A stretch of DNA of 33,267 nucleotides from Hyphomonadaceae bacterium (lineage in GTDB: Bacteria; Pseudomonadota; Alphaproteobacteria; Caulobacterales; Hyphomonadaceae), in contig JAUYPV010000024.1 in assembly GCA_030697555.1 (NCBI GenBank), positions 1 through 33,267 of the forward strand. The letters are read 5' to 3'. A model generated the notes under the pieces. The model made no database searches, was not told the DNA's origin, and saw nothing but the letters and a program-made list of their open reading frames with translations. This document shows positions 1 to 8,816 of this stretch, piece after piece; position 1 is the first letter of the stretch, and the number at the start of each line of letters is the position of its first letter. The position numbers were made by a program, and so were the translations under genes.

Positions 1-379
1 GGCCATGGGCTGTTCAACCCACGGTCCCGGCAAACTCCCTCGCTTGGCTTGGGATCAAATCCTGCTTTCGCGGGGACTTCTCACGCTCGACACGCATCGC
101 CCCCGCGCCGTTGAACAGCGTGCACGGCTGCCCTCCTGCGGGGACGATGGGCGCGATTATAAATGCGTGGCGACCCAGCAGGATAAGTTGCACGGTTTTC
201 TGGGTGTGTTTTTCCGCCAAAGCCGCGCAAGCCTCTGAGGGACAAGCGAATCTTTTTTCCGAAAAACTTTCGCTGCGCGTCCTTAACCTGCGGATTTCGT
301 CGTTTGACCCCGCAGGTTAAGGGCGTCTCCGGCGCTTGTGAGCCGGCCCGCGTGGTTGGCGAAGTGGAGAGAGTAGCCG
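1..379. other. Intergenic stretch with no convincing gene
   Basis: No convincing gene is seen. A minus-strand frame covering 14-220 stays open for 68 codons, but it begins with TTG and has no clear ribosome binding site. Overlapping plus-strand frames are equally weak. A 10-bp inverted repeat (GCTGTTCAAC at 9-18, GTTGAACAGC at 110-119) could close a structured RNA, but I recognise no RNA family. A tRNA, SRP RNA or RNase P core was looked for and not found. The stretch also contains the long inverted repeat at 281-322, listed separately. Confidence 0.5.
281..322. repeat. Perfect 13-bp inverted repeat, terminator-like
   Basis: CCTTAACCTGCGG (281-293) and its exact reverse complement (310-322) are separated by a 16-nt loop. 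It lies about 60 bases beyond the stop of the minus-strand TetR gene, so it may end that transcript. No T-run follows immediately: on the minus strand the next T-rich stretch begins about 13 bases after the stem. It could equally be a protein-binding site. Confidence 0.5.
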
Positions 380-985
380 CTACTTCTTCACGCCCTTGAG
401 GAAGATCGAGACGGCGCGGCGGGCTCGGGTTTCGATGAGGTGGGGGGGCATGGTGGCGGTGGAGACCATCATGAGGCGGAAGCCGCTATCCTGCATCACC
501 ATGCCCAGCAACATGGCGGCGGCGTCTTCGGGGTCCTCGATCTGGAACTTGGCGCGCACCACGGACGAGCCGAGCCAGTCGGCGAGGATTTCACGCGGGA
601 AGCCCTTGGGCTTGCTGGCGTTGAGCAGTTCCGGATAGCGGCGGACTTCCGAGATCAGCAGCCGGACGAGCGCCATGGAGCGCGGGCTGGTGAAGTGGGT
701 CACCATGCGGACGAGCATGCCGTAGAGTTCGAGCTCGATGTCGGCACTGGACTTGGGCGGCGGGAATTGTCCCATGTCGGCGACGTTCTCGGCGAGAAGC
801 GCACCCAGAAGCTCAAGCTGGCTTTTGAATTCGCGGTAGATTGTCTTCTTGGACATGCCGGCCTGCTGGGCCACGGCGTCCATCGTTGCGTGCTCGGGAG
901 GACCGTCGAGGAAGATCTTGCGCGCCGCCGCCAGGATCCTCTCGCGGGGAGAGGGGGCGTCGGTATGTTCCTGAACGGCCTGCAT
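380..985 (-). CDS. TetR/AcrR-family repressor of the RND efflux operon
   Basis: A 201-residue one-component regulator. Residues about 12-60 form the TetR DNA-binding domain, with the helix-turn-helix around MDAVAQQAGMSKKTIYREF; the rest is the helical ligand/dimer domain. The frame stays open upstream, but I chose the ATG at 985 because AGGGG sits 6 bases before it and the TetR fold starts shortly after. The gene diverges from an RND efflux operon, and a perfect 14-bp palindrome lies just upstream of its start. By analogy with AcrR/TtgR-type systems it should repress itself and the pump, and release on binding a drug or metabolite; that role is inferred. The family call is strong; the ligand is unknown. 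Confidence 0.92.
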   Translation of the reverse strand: MQAVQEHTDAPSPRERILAAARKIFLDGPPEHATMDAVAQQAGMSKKTIYREFKSQLELLGALLAENVADMGQFPPPKSSADIELELYGMLVRMVTHFTSPRSMALVRLLISEVRRYPELLNASKPKGFPREILADWLGSSVVRAKFQIEDPEDAAAMLLGMVMQDSGFRLMMVSTATMPPHLIETRARRAVSIFLKGVKK

Positions 986-1422
986 TTTTGCCCCTGCACA
1001 CGGGAAACTGATCAGTTTAACGCGATTTCCAGCTTTGCAGTCTATAACAGAATGCGATATGGAAACGCCAGAGTTTCCGAGACGGGCTGATGGACCTCCC
1101 CAAAGACACCCCCGCCGGTGGCACGATTGCGTCTGCTTTTGCGGCCGACGGCGAAGCTGCGTCTTGCGCAAACTCGATCAAAAACCCTGTCGAAAACGCG
1201 GAAAACATGGCTGTGACCCCTGTGATCGCGGGATCCGAGGCCACATCTGGGGCCAAAGGGGGCGGCGCGGAAAATATTTCGCGAACGCCAGGTACAACTA
1301 CCGGCAGTTCATTCGTCTTAAGGGCAGAGCCCCGGACGGCGGACGGCGACTCGACGGCAAAAGACTACGGGCGCACGGAAACCGGCGCTCTTTCCTCCTC
1401 GGACGCGCAAGGACGTACAAAG
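986..1422. other. Divergent intergenic region between tetR and the efflux operon
   Basis: A 437-base gap carrying the palindromic operator candidate at 1005-1018 and possibly promoters for both directions. A TATAAC at 1043-1048 could be a plus-strand -10 box, but I see no good -35 at the right spacing. The reading frame of the adaptor gene stays open upstream to 1090. The translated extension has no export signal, and the lipoprotein signal begins only at 1423, so I treat the extension as untranslated leader. Confidence 0.55.
1005..1018. promoter_or_regulatory. Palindromic operator candidate for the TetR regulator
   Basis: AAACTGATCAGTTT is a perfect 14-bp palindrome, 20 bases upstream of the tetR start codon in the divergent gap. 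Short palindromes of this type in tetR/pump intergenic regions are typical TetR-family operators. Its position suggests it overlaps or abuts the tetR promoter. Binding is inferred, not shown. Confidence 0.7.
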
Positions 1423-2562
1423 ATGATAAAGCGCAATCTCCCCTCGATCGGCGCCATTGTCGGTGTCGGCGTATTGTCGCTGGCGCTGCATTCGTGCGGA
1501 CAGAAGCCGGCGCCCGCTGAGACAATCGCGGCCGAGAACCCATCCGACATACAGGCGATGCGCGTGACGCGTGTTGCGGTGCGCGACCTTTCCGAAGCAA
1601 TCGAGGCGACGGGCCGCCTGGTGGTGCGCGAGGAAGCCGCGGTTGGATCGGAACTGCCCGGTTATCGCGTGGCGCAGGTCTACGTCGACGAAGGTGACTG
1701 GGTGAAGCAGGGCCAGCCGCTGGCGCGTCTCGACGACGCGCTGCTGCAGGCGCAGATCGCCCAGGCGGAAGCGACGCTGGCGACCCAGAAAGCCACGGCC
1801 GATTTCAAGAAGAGCCAGCTCGACCGCGCTGAGATGCTGACGACCGAGGGCGCTCTCTCCAAGGAACAGCTCGACATGCGCCGCATGGAGTGGGTGTCGG
1901 CTGACGCCGCGCTCTTGTCGGCGAAAGCCGCTGTCAACGAAATGAAGGTGCGCTCGTCGCGGATGACGCTGCGCGCGCCGGTTGCCGGCGCTGTGCTGCA
2001 GCGGAGCATCCGTCCGGGCGATATCTCGGGCGGCTCGGCGACGCCGTATTTCCGCATTTCGCGCGACGGGCTGATCGAACTGGACGCCGAACTTCCGGCC
2101 TCCAAGCTTTCGCAGGTCAAGGAAGGCGACGTCGTACAGGTTACACTCGCAACCGGTGAAGTTCTGCAGGGCAAGGTGCGGTTTGTCTCGCCCCGCGTCG
2201 ACGAGAACACCAGCCTTGGCCGCGCCCGCATCGAACTGCCGTTCGACAAGGCGCTACGCCCCGGCAGCTACGCGTCGGCGAACTTCAACGGCAACGCCAG
2301 CGGCATCCTGACGGTTCCGGCGAGCGCGATCCGCTATGAGTCGGGTGGCCCGGCGGTGATGCTGGTCGGCGAGAACAACAAGGTGAGCCGCGTGTCGGTG
2401 AAGCTGGGCGAGCGTATGGGCGACTATGTGCAGCTGGTCGAAGGACCGAAGGCCGGCGCGCGCGTGCTGGCGGTGGGCGCTGCGTTCACGCTCGATGGAG
2501 ACACGATCGCACCGGTGGAAGAGGGGGTCGCGCAGATTCCGTCGGCGCCGGGAGGCAAGTAA
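1423..2562 (+). CDS. RND efflux periplasmic adaptor (membrane fusion) lipoprotein
   Basis: 379 residues. It bridges an RND pump to an outer-membrane channel. The N-terminus has a hydrophobic segment ending in LHSC (Cys25), which fits a lipoprotein signal. It is followed by a biotinyl-lipoyl-like half motif (ELPGYRVAQVYVDEGDWVKQG), a long coiled-coil hairpin rich in Ala/Gln/Lys at about residues 100-180, the second lipoyl half (LRAPVAGAVLQRSIRPGD), then beta-barrel and membrane-proximal domains. I chose ATG 1423 because it directly begins the signal peptide and AGGA precedes it. Only one base separates its stop from the pump gene, so the two are co-transcribed. No outer-membrane channel gene is in the window; it must be supplied from elsewhere. 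Likely controlled by the divergent TetR protein. Confidence 0.93.
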   Translation: MIKRNLPSIGAIVGVGVLSLALHSCGQKPAPAETIAAENPSDIQAMRVTRVAVRDLSEAIEATGRLVVREEAAVGSELPGYRVAQVYVDEGDWVKQGQPLARLDDALLQAQIAQAEATLATQKATADFKKSQLDRAEMLTTEGALSKEQLDMRRMEWVSADAALLSAKAAVNEMKVRSSRMTLRAPVAGAVLQRSIRPGDISGGSATPYFRISRDGLIELDAELPASKLSQVKEGDVVQVTLATGEVLQGKVRFVSPRVDENTSLGRARIELPFDKALRPGSYASANFNGNASGILTVPASAIRYESGGPAVMLVGENNKVSRVSVKLGERMGDYVQLVEGPKAGARVLAVGAAFTLDGDTIAPVEEGVAQIPSAPGGK

Positions 2563-2563
2563 C

Positions 2564-5500
2564 ATGAACCTCCCGATTTCAAGCTGGGCGATCCGCAACC
2601 CCATCCCGGTTGTGGTCGCCTTCGTCCTGCTGACGATTGCGGGGCTGTATTCGTACACCCAGCTGCCGATCAAGCAGTTCCCCAACATCTCCTTCCCGGC
2701 GGTGTCGATCGTCGTCGTGCAGGACGGCGCCGCGGCGTCCGAGATGGAGAACCAGGTTACGCGCCTGGTCGAGAACGCAGTGTCCGGCCTGCCAGGCATC
2801 GAGCAGATGTCGTCCGACGTGCAGCTCGGCGTCTCGGCGACGATGGTGCAGTTCGCCATCGGCGCGGACCTGCAGAAGGCCAAGGACGACGTGCGTTCCA
2901 AAGTCGATGCGATACGCATCGACCTGCCGGCCGGCATCGAGCCGCCGCGCGTTGAAGCACTGGATTTCACCGGCGGCACGCTGATGACGTTTGCCGTTTC
3001 GAACCCGAGCCTGTCGGCGACGGACCTTTCGTGGTTCATCGACGACACGATCGCGCGCGAGCTGCAGTCCGTGAAGGGCGTTGGCCAGGTCCAGCGCGTC
3101 GGCGGCGTCAACCGCGAGATCAACGTGACGCTCGATCCCGTCCGCATGGCCGCGCTGGGTGCGACAGCGGCGCAGGTGAACGATGCGCTGCGCAGCTACT
3201 ACCGCAATTATGGCGGCGGCCGGACCGAAGTCGGTGGCTCCGAAGCGACGACCCGGATTCTCGGTGAGACGGCGTCGGTCGAGGACCTGCGTAATCTAAC
3301 CATTCCCCTCTTCACGGGCGGCTATGCCCGGCTTTCCGACCTTGCCGATGTCGGCGACGGTTCGGGCGAAGCGCGTGGTTTTGCGCGCCTGAACGGCCGG
3401 CCGGTGGCGGGCTTCAACGTCGTGAAGGTCGATACGGCCTCGGAAATCGATGTCGAGAACGGTGCGTTCGCGGCGATCACGGAGCTGGAGAAGACCCATC
3501 CGGGGCTGAAGATCACCAAGATCTTCTCGATCTCGGACGATACGCGGGCGAACTTCCATGCGACTGAGGCGGTGCTGATCGAAGGCATGCTGCTGGCGGC
3601 GCTGGTGGTGTTCCTGTTCCTGCGCGACTGGCGTGCGACGCTGATCGCGGCGGCCGCCATGCCGCTGTCGCTTATCCCGACCTTCTTCATCATTTCGTTC
3701 TTCGGCTTCTCCCTGAACGTGGTGACGCTGCTCGCCCTGACGCTCGTTATCGGCATCCTTGTCGACGACGCCATCGTGGAGATCGAGAACATCCAGAAGC
3801 GAACGCTGGCGGGCTATACGCCCTTCCGCGCCGCGATGGAGGGCGCCGACGCTATCGGCCTCGCCGTGCTGGCGACCACGGCGTCGATCGTCGTGGTGTT
3901 CCTGCCGACCTCGTTCATGGGCGGCATTCCTGGGCAGTTCTTCATCGAGTTTGGAATCACCGTGGCCGTGGCCGTGGTGTTTTCGCTGCTGGTGGCGCGG
4001 TTCGTATCGCCGCTGATGGCGGCGTACTTCCTCAAGCCGTCGAAAGAACATCGCGACGTTCGAAAGCTGCCAGCCTTCTACGAGAAGACGCTGGGCTGGG
4101 CGCTGCACCATCGCTTTATCTCGGCCATTTTCGGCGGGGTGACGCTTGTCCTCACGGGCGTGATCGTCATGGCCCTGCCGAGCGGTTTCATCCCGATCGA
4201 GGACCCGGGCTACATCCAGTTCAACCTGGACGGCCCGCCCGGCACCACCATCAGCGACATGGAGCGCGCGGCGGGCCAGCTCAACGAGCTGCTGCACGAG
4301 CAGCCGGACGTGGAGCACGTGTTCATCTCGGTCGGTTCGACCGGCGCCAATGGCGACCTGACATCGGGCTCCGCCACGCTGGTCATGCCGGAAGGACACA
4401 AGCTGAAGACCGAGGAGCTGAAGCAGCTCATTCGTCCGCAGCTGAAGCAGATCCCCGACATCCGCGTGACGGCGCTGCTCTCGGGCGGCGGTCCGTCGGG
4501 CTCGGACGTCGACATCATCCTGTCATCTGAAAACGCCGAAGCGCTCGATAAGGTGCAGCTCGATATGCTGCAGGAAATGCGGCAGATGAAAGAGGTGCGG
4601 AACCCGCGCCTGTTCCCGGCGCCCCCGGGGCCGGAGCTGATCATCCGCCTGCGCACCGAAGAAGCGGCGCGTCTGAACGTCGACACGGCCGCCATCGCCA
4701 GCGTGGCGCGCATTGCCACCACCGGCGACATCGAGGCCAACACGGCGAAGTTCTCGGAAGGCAAGCGGCGGCTTCCTATTCGCGTGCGCCTGCCGGAAGA
4801 GGTTCGCACCGACCTCGCCAAACTCGGCGAGCTTCGCGTGCCGACGCGCGATGGCTCGACCACGACGCTGGGCGCCGTGGCGGACCTGTCGTTCGAGCAG
4901 GGTCCCGGCAAGATCACGCGCCTGTCGCGTGAACGCCGCGCTTCGATCCAGGCCGATCTTGCGCCGGACACCACGTCCGGCCAGGTGAACGTGGCGGTCG
5001 AGAACTCCAACACCATGAAGAACCTGCCGTCCGACGTGCAACGCGCGCGGATCGGCAACGACCAGGCCGAAGCCGAGATGTTCGGCGGCATCGTTATCGC
5101 GCTGCTGGCCGGCGTCGCGCTGATCTATTCGGTGATGGTGCTGCTGTTCAAATCGGTGTTCAAGCCGATCACCATCCTGATGTCGCTGCCGCTCTCATTC
5201 TCGGGTGCGTTCCTCGCACTGCTGATCACGGGGATGGAAATCTCCATGCCGGTGATGATCGGGTGCGTGCTGCTGCTCGGCATCGCGGCCAAGAACGCCA
5301 TCCTGCTCGTCGAGTTCGCGATCGAGTCGGAACAGCGCGGCAAGAACACGTACGACGCGCTGTTCGAAGCGTGCCGCGAGCGGGCAAGGCCGATCGTGAT
5401 GACCACGGTCGCGATGTCGGCGGGCATGATCCCGACGGCGCTGGGCATCGGCGAAGGCGCCGGCTTCCGCCAACCCATGGCGGTGGCGGTGATCGGCGGC

Positions 5501-5680
5501 CTGATCTCCTCAACCGTGCTGTCGCTGGTTCTGGTGCCGGTGATCTACTCGTTCATCGCCGGGTTCGAACGCTGGATCAGCCCGTGGGCTGGCCGGCTCG
5601 CGACCAAGCCGACGACCGAGGACGAGAAGCTGCTGCATCCAAACAAGCACGAGCCCGCATCGCACCCGACTGCGGACTAG
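2564..5680 (+). CDS. RND-family multidrug efflux pump, inner-membrane subunit
   Basis: A 1038-residue proton-driven exporter of the HAE1/AcrB superfamily, at full family length. It has the usual two-fold layout: a helix at about 12-30, a large periplasmic loop, helices around 335-550, a second periplasmic loop, and C-terminal helices. The proton-relay acids are present as Asp401-Asp402 in GILVDDAIVEIEN, and the partner lysine is Lys910 in LLGIAAKNAILL. The start at 2564 follows GGGAGG by 8 bases and is one base after the adaptor stop. The sequence resembles MdtB/MexW-type pumps more than AcrB, but substrate specificity cannot be read from it. The gene ends before a strong hairpin terminator. 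Confidence 0.95.
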   Translation: MNLPISSWAIRNPIPVVVAFVLLTIAGLYSYTQLPIKQFPNISFPAVSIVVVQDGAAASEMENQVTRLVENAVSGLPGIEQMSSDVQLGVSATMVQFAIGADLQKAKDDVRSKVDAIRIDLPAGIEPPRVEALDFTGGTLMTFAVSNPSLSATDLSWFIDDTIARELQSVKGVGQVQRVGGVNREINVTLDPVRMAALGATAAQVNDALRSYYRNYGGGRTEVGGSEATTRILGETASVEDLRNLTIPLFTGGYARLSDLADVGDGSGEARGFARLNGRPVAGFNVVKVDTASEIDVENGAFAAITELEKTHPGLKITKIFSISDDTRANFHATEAVLIEGMLLAALVVFLFLRDWRATLIAAAAMPLSLIPTFFIISFFGFSLNVVTLLALTLVIGILVDDAIVEIENIQKRTLAGYTPFRAAMEGADAIGLAVLATTASIVVVFLPTSFMGGIPGQFFIEFGITVAVAVVFSLLVARFVSPLMAAYFLKPSKEHRDVRKLPAFYEKTLGWALHHRFISAIFGGVTLVLTGVIVMALPSGFIPIEDPGYIQFNLDGPPGTTISDMERAAGQLNELLHEQPDVEHVFISVGSTGANGDLTSGSATLVMPEGHKLKTEELKQLIRPQLKQIPDIRVTALLSGGGPSGSDVDIILSSENAEALDKVQLDMLQEMRQMKEVRNPRLFPAPPGPELIIRLRTEEAARLNVDTAAIASVARIATTGDIEANTAKFSEGKRRLPIRVRLPEEVRTDLAKLGELRVPTRDGSTTTLGAVADLSFEQGPGKITRLSRERRASIQADLAPDTTSGQVNVAVENSNTMKNLPSDVQRARIGNDQAEAEMFGGIVIALLAGVALIYSVMVLLFKSVFKPITILMSLPLSFSGAFLALLITGMEISMPVMIGCVLLLGIAAKNAILLVEFAIESEQRGKNTYDALFEACRERARPIVMTTVAMSAGMIPTALGIGEGAGFRQPMAVAVIGGLISSTVLSLVLVPVIYSFIAGFERWISPWAGRLATKPTTEDEKLLHPNKHEPASHPTAD

Positions 5681-5706
5681 GCCACTTCAATACGGACGTC
5701 ATGAGC

Positions 5707-5735
5707 AAACCCCTCTTCCTTGCGAAGAGGGGTTT
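5707..5735 (+). terminator. Rho-independent terminator after the efflux operon
   Basis: A perfect 12-bp stem (AAACCCCTCTTC / GAAGAGGGGTTT) with a 5-nt loop, followed by GGTCTTTCT. It lies 26 bases after the pump stop, between convergent genes, so it may also stop readthrough from the DUF983 gene on the other strand. Confidence 0.85.
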
Positions 5736-5758
5736 GGTCTTTCTGGGGTTGGTGATCT

Positions 5759-6154
5759 TCACCCCGATCCGGGTTCGCCAGCCTTTGAAGCCCAGATGAG
5801 GCCGACGAAGAGGCCTTTCATTCGGGGCAGGAGGGCGAGGCTCAGGCCGACGACGAGGCCGGCGATGATGAGGAAGGGCAGGAGCGGCGCCGAGTCATTG
5901 CGCTGAGCGAATACGAAGAACGCCGGCGAGACGAGATGGCCGACGATCAGGATCGTCGCCCAGGCGGGGCCGTCATCGGCGCGGATGTCGCCGGTGCGCT
6001 CGCCGCAGTACTTGCAGCCTTCGGCCTGGCGCAGATAGCCCGACAGGAGCCGGCCGCGGCCACAGGCCGGGCAGCACAGGCGCAGGCCGCGTTTTACCGC
6101 CAGCCATGCGTTACGCTTTCCCTCAGGTCCCAAATCGTCCTTTGCATCGTTCAT
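5759..6154 (-). CDS. DUF983 family membrane protein with zinc-ribbon-like cysteines
   Basis: 131 residues. The N-terminal part carries two Cys pairs (CPAC near residue 29, CKYC near residue 48), as expected for a small zinc ribbon. Two hydrophobic helices follow (about 66-84 and 91-108). This arrangement, together with the phrase RGLRLCCPACGRGRLLSGYL, matches the DUF983 family, which is common in Alphaproteobacteria and often lies near cytochrome oxidase genes; that context is absent here. The function is unknown. The start is the only ATG; no good ribosome binding site is visible. It lies 108 bases downstream of the PilZ gene on the same strand. Confidence 0.85.
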   Translation of the reverse strand: MNDAKDDLGPEGKRNAWLAVKRGLRLCCPACGRGRLLSGYLRQAEGCKYCGERTGDIRADDGPAWATILIVGHLVSPAFFVFAQRNDSAPLLPFLIIAGLVVGLSLALLPRMKGLFVGLIWASKAGEPGSG

Positions 6155-6262
6155 GGGGAGAATGTTGGGCGTTAGGGGGTGTTCGTCGATGGTCAGGAAG
6201 GCCGCAGGGGGTGAGGCAGATCGTCCGCAATGGGTGTCAGTAGGGCGGGTCAGCAGGGCGTG

Positions 6263-6613
6263 TCAGGTGTGAACGAATTTTAGGCCCGCGGCCCCGCGCG
6301 ATTGCCACATGACCTCGGTCCAGGTGCGAATCTGCAGCGTGGGCTCGGAAAGGAGGACGTGGTCGCCAAGCTGGACGTCGCGGAAGAATTCGACGCGGAC
6401 GCCGGTCGAGCTGACGTTCTTGAGGACGACCGGAATGCGCTCGCCGCCGCGCGTAGTGAGCGTGCCCTGTTTGAAGGTGGACTGGCGTTCGGCGCGCTTG
6501 TTGGTCTGGTGGACCGAGGAATACGTGACCTCTTCACCGGGCGCGGCTGAGCCGGCGATCTTCCGCATGCGGTCGCCCAGGGGATCGGGGGTATTTCCTG
6601 ACTTCTTGAACAT
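6263..6613 (-). CDS. Small PilZ-domain protein
   Basis: 116 residues, essentially a single PilZ domain. PilZ domains bind cyclic di-GMP through an RxxxR motif and a (D/N)xSxxG motif. Here NVSSTG is intact, but the first motif reads KRAER, so the first arginine is replaced by lysine (KxxxR) or shifted. Binding may therefore be weakened. No output domain is attached, so it probably acts by contacting a partner. The residues before the domain are polar and probably flexible. It is not closely coupled to either neighbour. Role unknown: motility, adhesion or envelope control are the usual possibilities. Confidence 0.85.
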   Translation of the reverse strand: MFKKSGNTPDPLGDRMRKIAGSAAPGEEVTYSSVHQTNKRAERQSTFKQGTLTTRGGERIPVVLKNVSSTGVRVEFFRDVQLGDHVLLSEPTLQIRTWTEVMWQSRGAAGLKFVHT

Positions 6614-6776
6614 TCGCGACGCTTGCTCATCCCCAACTTCGGAGTTTGCCCTGAAACGTTAAGGAAATACTTGAAATGACGTGGGTTCGGAGCGCCTTAA
6701 CCTGCGTTGACCGCCCGCCGGGGGGCCGCAGTGCCTGCCTGTATTTGCTGGGCTTTCGCGGGGGGCCGCTCCGATT

Positions 6777-7598
6777 TCAGCCGATGCGCGTCGACATGCC
6801 GCCGTCCACTGGAAGCGTTACCCCGGTGATAAATTTGGCTTCGTCCGAACAGAGGAAGAGGGCGGCGTAGGCCGTATCCCAGCCCGTACCCATCGCGCCC
6901 ATGGGCACGCGGGCGTTGCGTTCGGCTCTCAGATCGTCTTGCGACTTGCCGCTGGCGGCGGCGATTCCCGTGATCGCCATGGGGGTGTCCATCAGCCCGG
7001 GCATGATGACGTTGCAGCGCACGCCGTACTTCGCATTGCCCTGGGCGACGACGCTGGTGAGCCGGTTCACGGCCGCCTTGGAGACTTCGTAGGTGACCAT
7101 GTGGTGGCCGGCGATGGCGGCGAGTGAGGAGATGTTGAGGATTGCGCCCGCGCCCTGCTGGCGCATCACCGGCAGGATGTGGCGGATGGTAAGCATCATC
7201 GACTTGAGGTTGATGTCCATGATGCGGTCCCACGCCTCTTCCTCGATGGCGTGAGGCGGCGCATCGCCACGGCCGGTGCCGACATTGTTGACCAGGATGT
7301 CGATGCGCTTGAGCCGGACGACGGCTTCGCGGGCGATGGCGGCGCAGTCGGCGGGCTTGGTTATGTCGGCTTCGAAGGCGAACGCTTTGCCTTTACCGGA
7401 GGGTTCGTTGGCCGAAATCATGCCGACGGTTTCTTCGGCGCTGGCGAGGCGCTTGTCGACGCACATCACGGTGGCGCCTTCCTGGGCGAACAGGATCGCC
7501 ATGGCGCGGCCGTTGCCGATGGTCTCGCCTGGCGTCTGGCCGGCGCCGACGATGATGGCGGTCTTGCCTTCGAGCCGTCCTCTGCCGGTTTCCGACAT
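6777..7598 (-). CDS. SDR-family NAD(P)-dependent oxidoreductase
   Basis: 273 residues, classical short-chain dehydrogenase length. It has a glycine-rich cofactor loop with an extended form (VGAGQTPGETIGNG, about 17-30), the structural NNVG motif near 104, catalytic Ser at 157/158 (NISS), and the YxxxK pair Tyr170/Lys174. The C-terminus carries the common GVTLPVDGG signature. It oxidises or reduces an alcohol/ketone substrate that cannot be named from sequence. The start ATG is one base after the stop of the carboxymuconolactone-decarboxylase-family gene, so it is translated as the last gene of the minus-strand operon that begins with TetR at 10678. Confidence 0.93.
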   Translation of the reverse strand: MSETGRGRLEGKTAIIVGAGQTPGETIGNGRAMAILFAQEGATVMCVDKRLASAEETVGMISANEPSGKGKAFAFEADITKPADCAAIAREAVVRLKRIDILVNNVGTGRGDAPPHAIEEEAWDRIMDINLKSMMLTIRHILPVMRQQGAGAILNISSLAAIAGHHMVTYEVSKAAVNRLTSVVAQGNAKYGVRCNVIMPGLMDTPMAITGIAAASGKSQDDLRAERNARVPMGAMGTGWDTAYAALFLCSDEAKFITGVTLPVDGGMSTRIG

Positions 7599-7599
7599 G

Positions 7600-8169
7600 T
7601 CAGAACGCCTTCAGGTCTGGATCTAGCGTCTGGCCCGGATCGAGCTGGATGCCGAACGAGTTGAGGATCATCGAGACCTGCGTGTACTGGCCGGCGGTGA
7701 AGACCACGTCCATGCACTGGCGCTCGGAGTAGTGCTTCGAGAGCTCGGCCCAGGACGGGTTGGAGACGAAGTGATCGCGGTTGAGATCGTCAGTGGCGAT
7801 GATCAGCGCGCGCTCTGCCGAGGTCCAGCCTTCGGCGCCTGCGCCGAGCTTGATACGCTCGATCTCTTCGGCGGTGAGACCGGACGAGAGGCCGATGCGG
7901 TGGTGCTGTGTCCACTCATAGCCCGACTTACAGAGCCAGCCGGTGCGCAGGATGACGATCTCGCGGTCGCGCGGTGACAGTGAGTTGCGCCCCAGCACAT
8001 AGCCGCCCCACCACGAGAAGGCGCGAAACGCATCTGGCGAGCGCACCAGCGTGCGGAAGATGTTGAGGATGCTGCCGTCCTTCTGGCGGGACTTGGCGAG
8101 GCGTTCCTTCTGCTCGTCGGTGAACTCCGAGTCTTTCAGGGGAGCGATGCGGGGCTGGGCGAGTCTCAT
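7600..8169 (-). CDS. Carboxymuconolactone decarboxylase/AhpD-family protein
   Basis: 189 residues. The core helical bundle contains SPRDREIVILRTGWLC followed by a conserved His, the pattern of the CMD/AhpD family (PF02627). The active-site region has Cys80, Glu85 and His89/His90. AhpD-type peroxidase members carry a CxxC pair, whereas this protein has only one Cys here (CKSG), so it is more like the hydrolase/decarboxylase or orphan branch. It lies 13 bases after the VOC lipoprotein gene and one base before the SDR, clearly in the same operon. Such proteins often sit in ring-compound or steroid-like catabolic clusters; that role is inferred. Confidence 0.88.
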   Translation of the reverse strand: MRLAQPRIAPLKDSEFTDEQKERLAKSRQKDGSILNIFRTLVRSPDAFRAFSWWGGYVLGRNSLSPRDREIVILRTGWLCKSGYEWTQHHRIGLSSGLTAEEIERIKLGAGAEGWTSAERALIIATDDLNRDHFVSNPSWAELSKHYSERQCMDVVFTAGQYTQVSMILNSFGIQLDPGQTLDPDLKAF

Positions 8170-8182
8170 CCGGCTATTGCTT

Positions 8183-8746
8183 TCAGTTGGAAGAAGGGGC
8201 GGGCGCGGGAGTCGCGGCCGGATCGGCGGGTGGCGCGAGCTGGCGTAGGGGGAGAAGCTCGAGCACGTAGCCGTCCGGGTCCTTGGCGAAGCCGACGGTT
8301 GCGCCGCCGACCTGGTCTGAGGGCTGCGGCTCGCGCGTCACTTCGAAGCCAGCCGCCTTGATCTTCGCGGCCAGCGCCATCGGATCCTTCACGCGCGTGA
8401 CGAGCTTGATGGGATTGTCCTTGTAGTTGCGCTTCGAGCCGTCGATCCAGTGCATCAGCACAAGATAGCTCTCGCCATCGGGATAGCGGAGGAGAATCTC
8501 GTTCATGTAGTCGAGTTCGTAGGTACGGATTTTCTCCATACCCATGACGTCCATGTAGAAGGCGGCGGACTTCTCGAGATCCGACACGCCGATGCCGACG
8601 GCGGAGAGAAGCGGATCTTTCTGGGGCGGCGCGGCGGCGGCCGGCGCTGCTTCGCTGGCGGCGACCGATGCAGCGGGCTGAGCTGGTTCGCTGTTGCAGG
8701 CGGCAAGCGCAAACGCCAGCAGCGAAGCTGCAATCTTCGATTTCAT
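8183..8746 (-). CDS. Lipoprotein with a glyoxalase/VOC domain
   Basis: 187 residues. The signal peptide ends in the lipobox LAAC (Cys17), so the protein should be lipid-anchored on the periplasmic side. An Ala/Pro-rich linker (about 20-42) leads to one VOC fold (about 45-160), with the DLEKSAAFYMDVMGM opening and KDPDGYVLELL closing motifs. An Ala/Pro tail follows. VOC domains bind a metal and act on glyoxal-like, peroxide or aromatic substrates; the usual first metal-ligand His is not obvious here. GGAG lies 7 bases before the start. Exported VOC lipoproteins are unusual, since most family members are cytoplasmic. It belongs to the same minus-strand operon. Confidence 0.87.
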   Translation of the reverse strand: MKSKIAASLLAFALAACNSEPAQPAASVAASEAAPAAAAPPQKDPLLSAVGIGVSDLEKSAAFYMDVMGMEKIRTYELDYMNEILLRYPDGESYLVLMHWIDGSKRNYKDNPIKLVTRVKDPMALAAKIKAAGFEVTREPQPSDQVGGATVGFAKDPDGYVLELLPLRQLAPPADPAATPAPAPSSN

Positions 8747-8816
8747 GTAGCTCTCCCCAATCGTCTTTTCTATTTTCTACAGCGACGAATTTCCAAAAGC
8801 TATTGGGGCGCGAACG

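Noticed and set aside
1-379. Possible structured RNA or tRNA
   Set aside because: Only a 10-bp inverted repeat with a 91-nt interior was found; no conserved core of tRNA, SRP RNA, RNase P or tmRNA is visible.
1090-1422. N-terminal extension of the efflux adaptor
   Set aside because: In frame, but would bury the lipoprotein signal at 1423 behind 111 polar residues.
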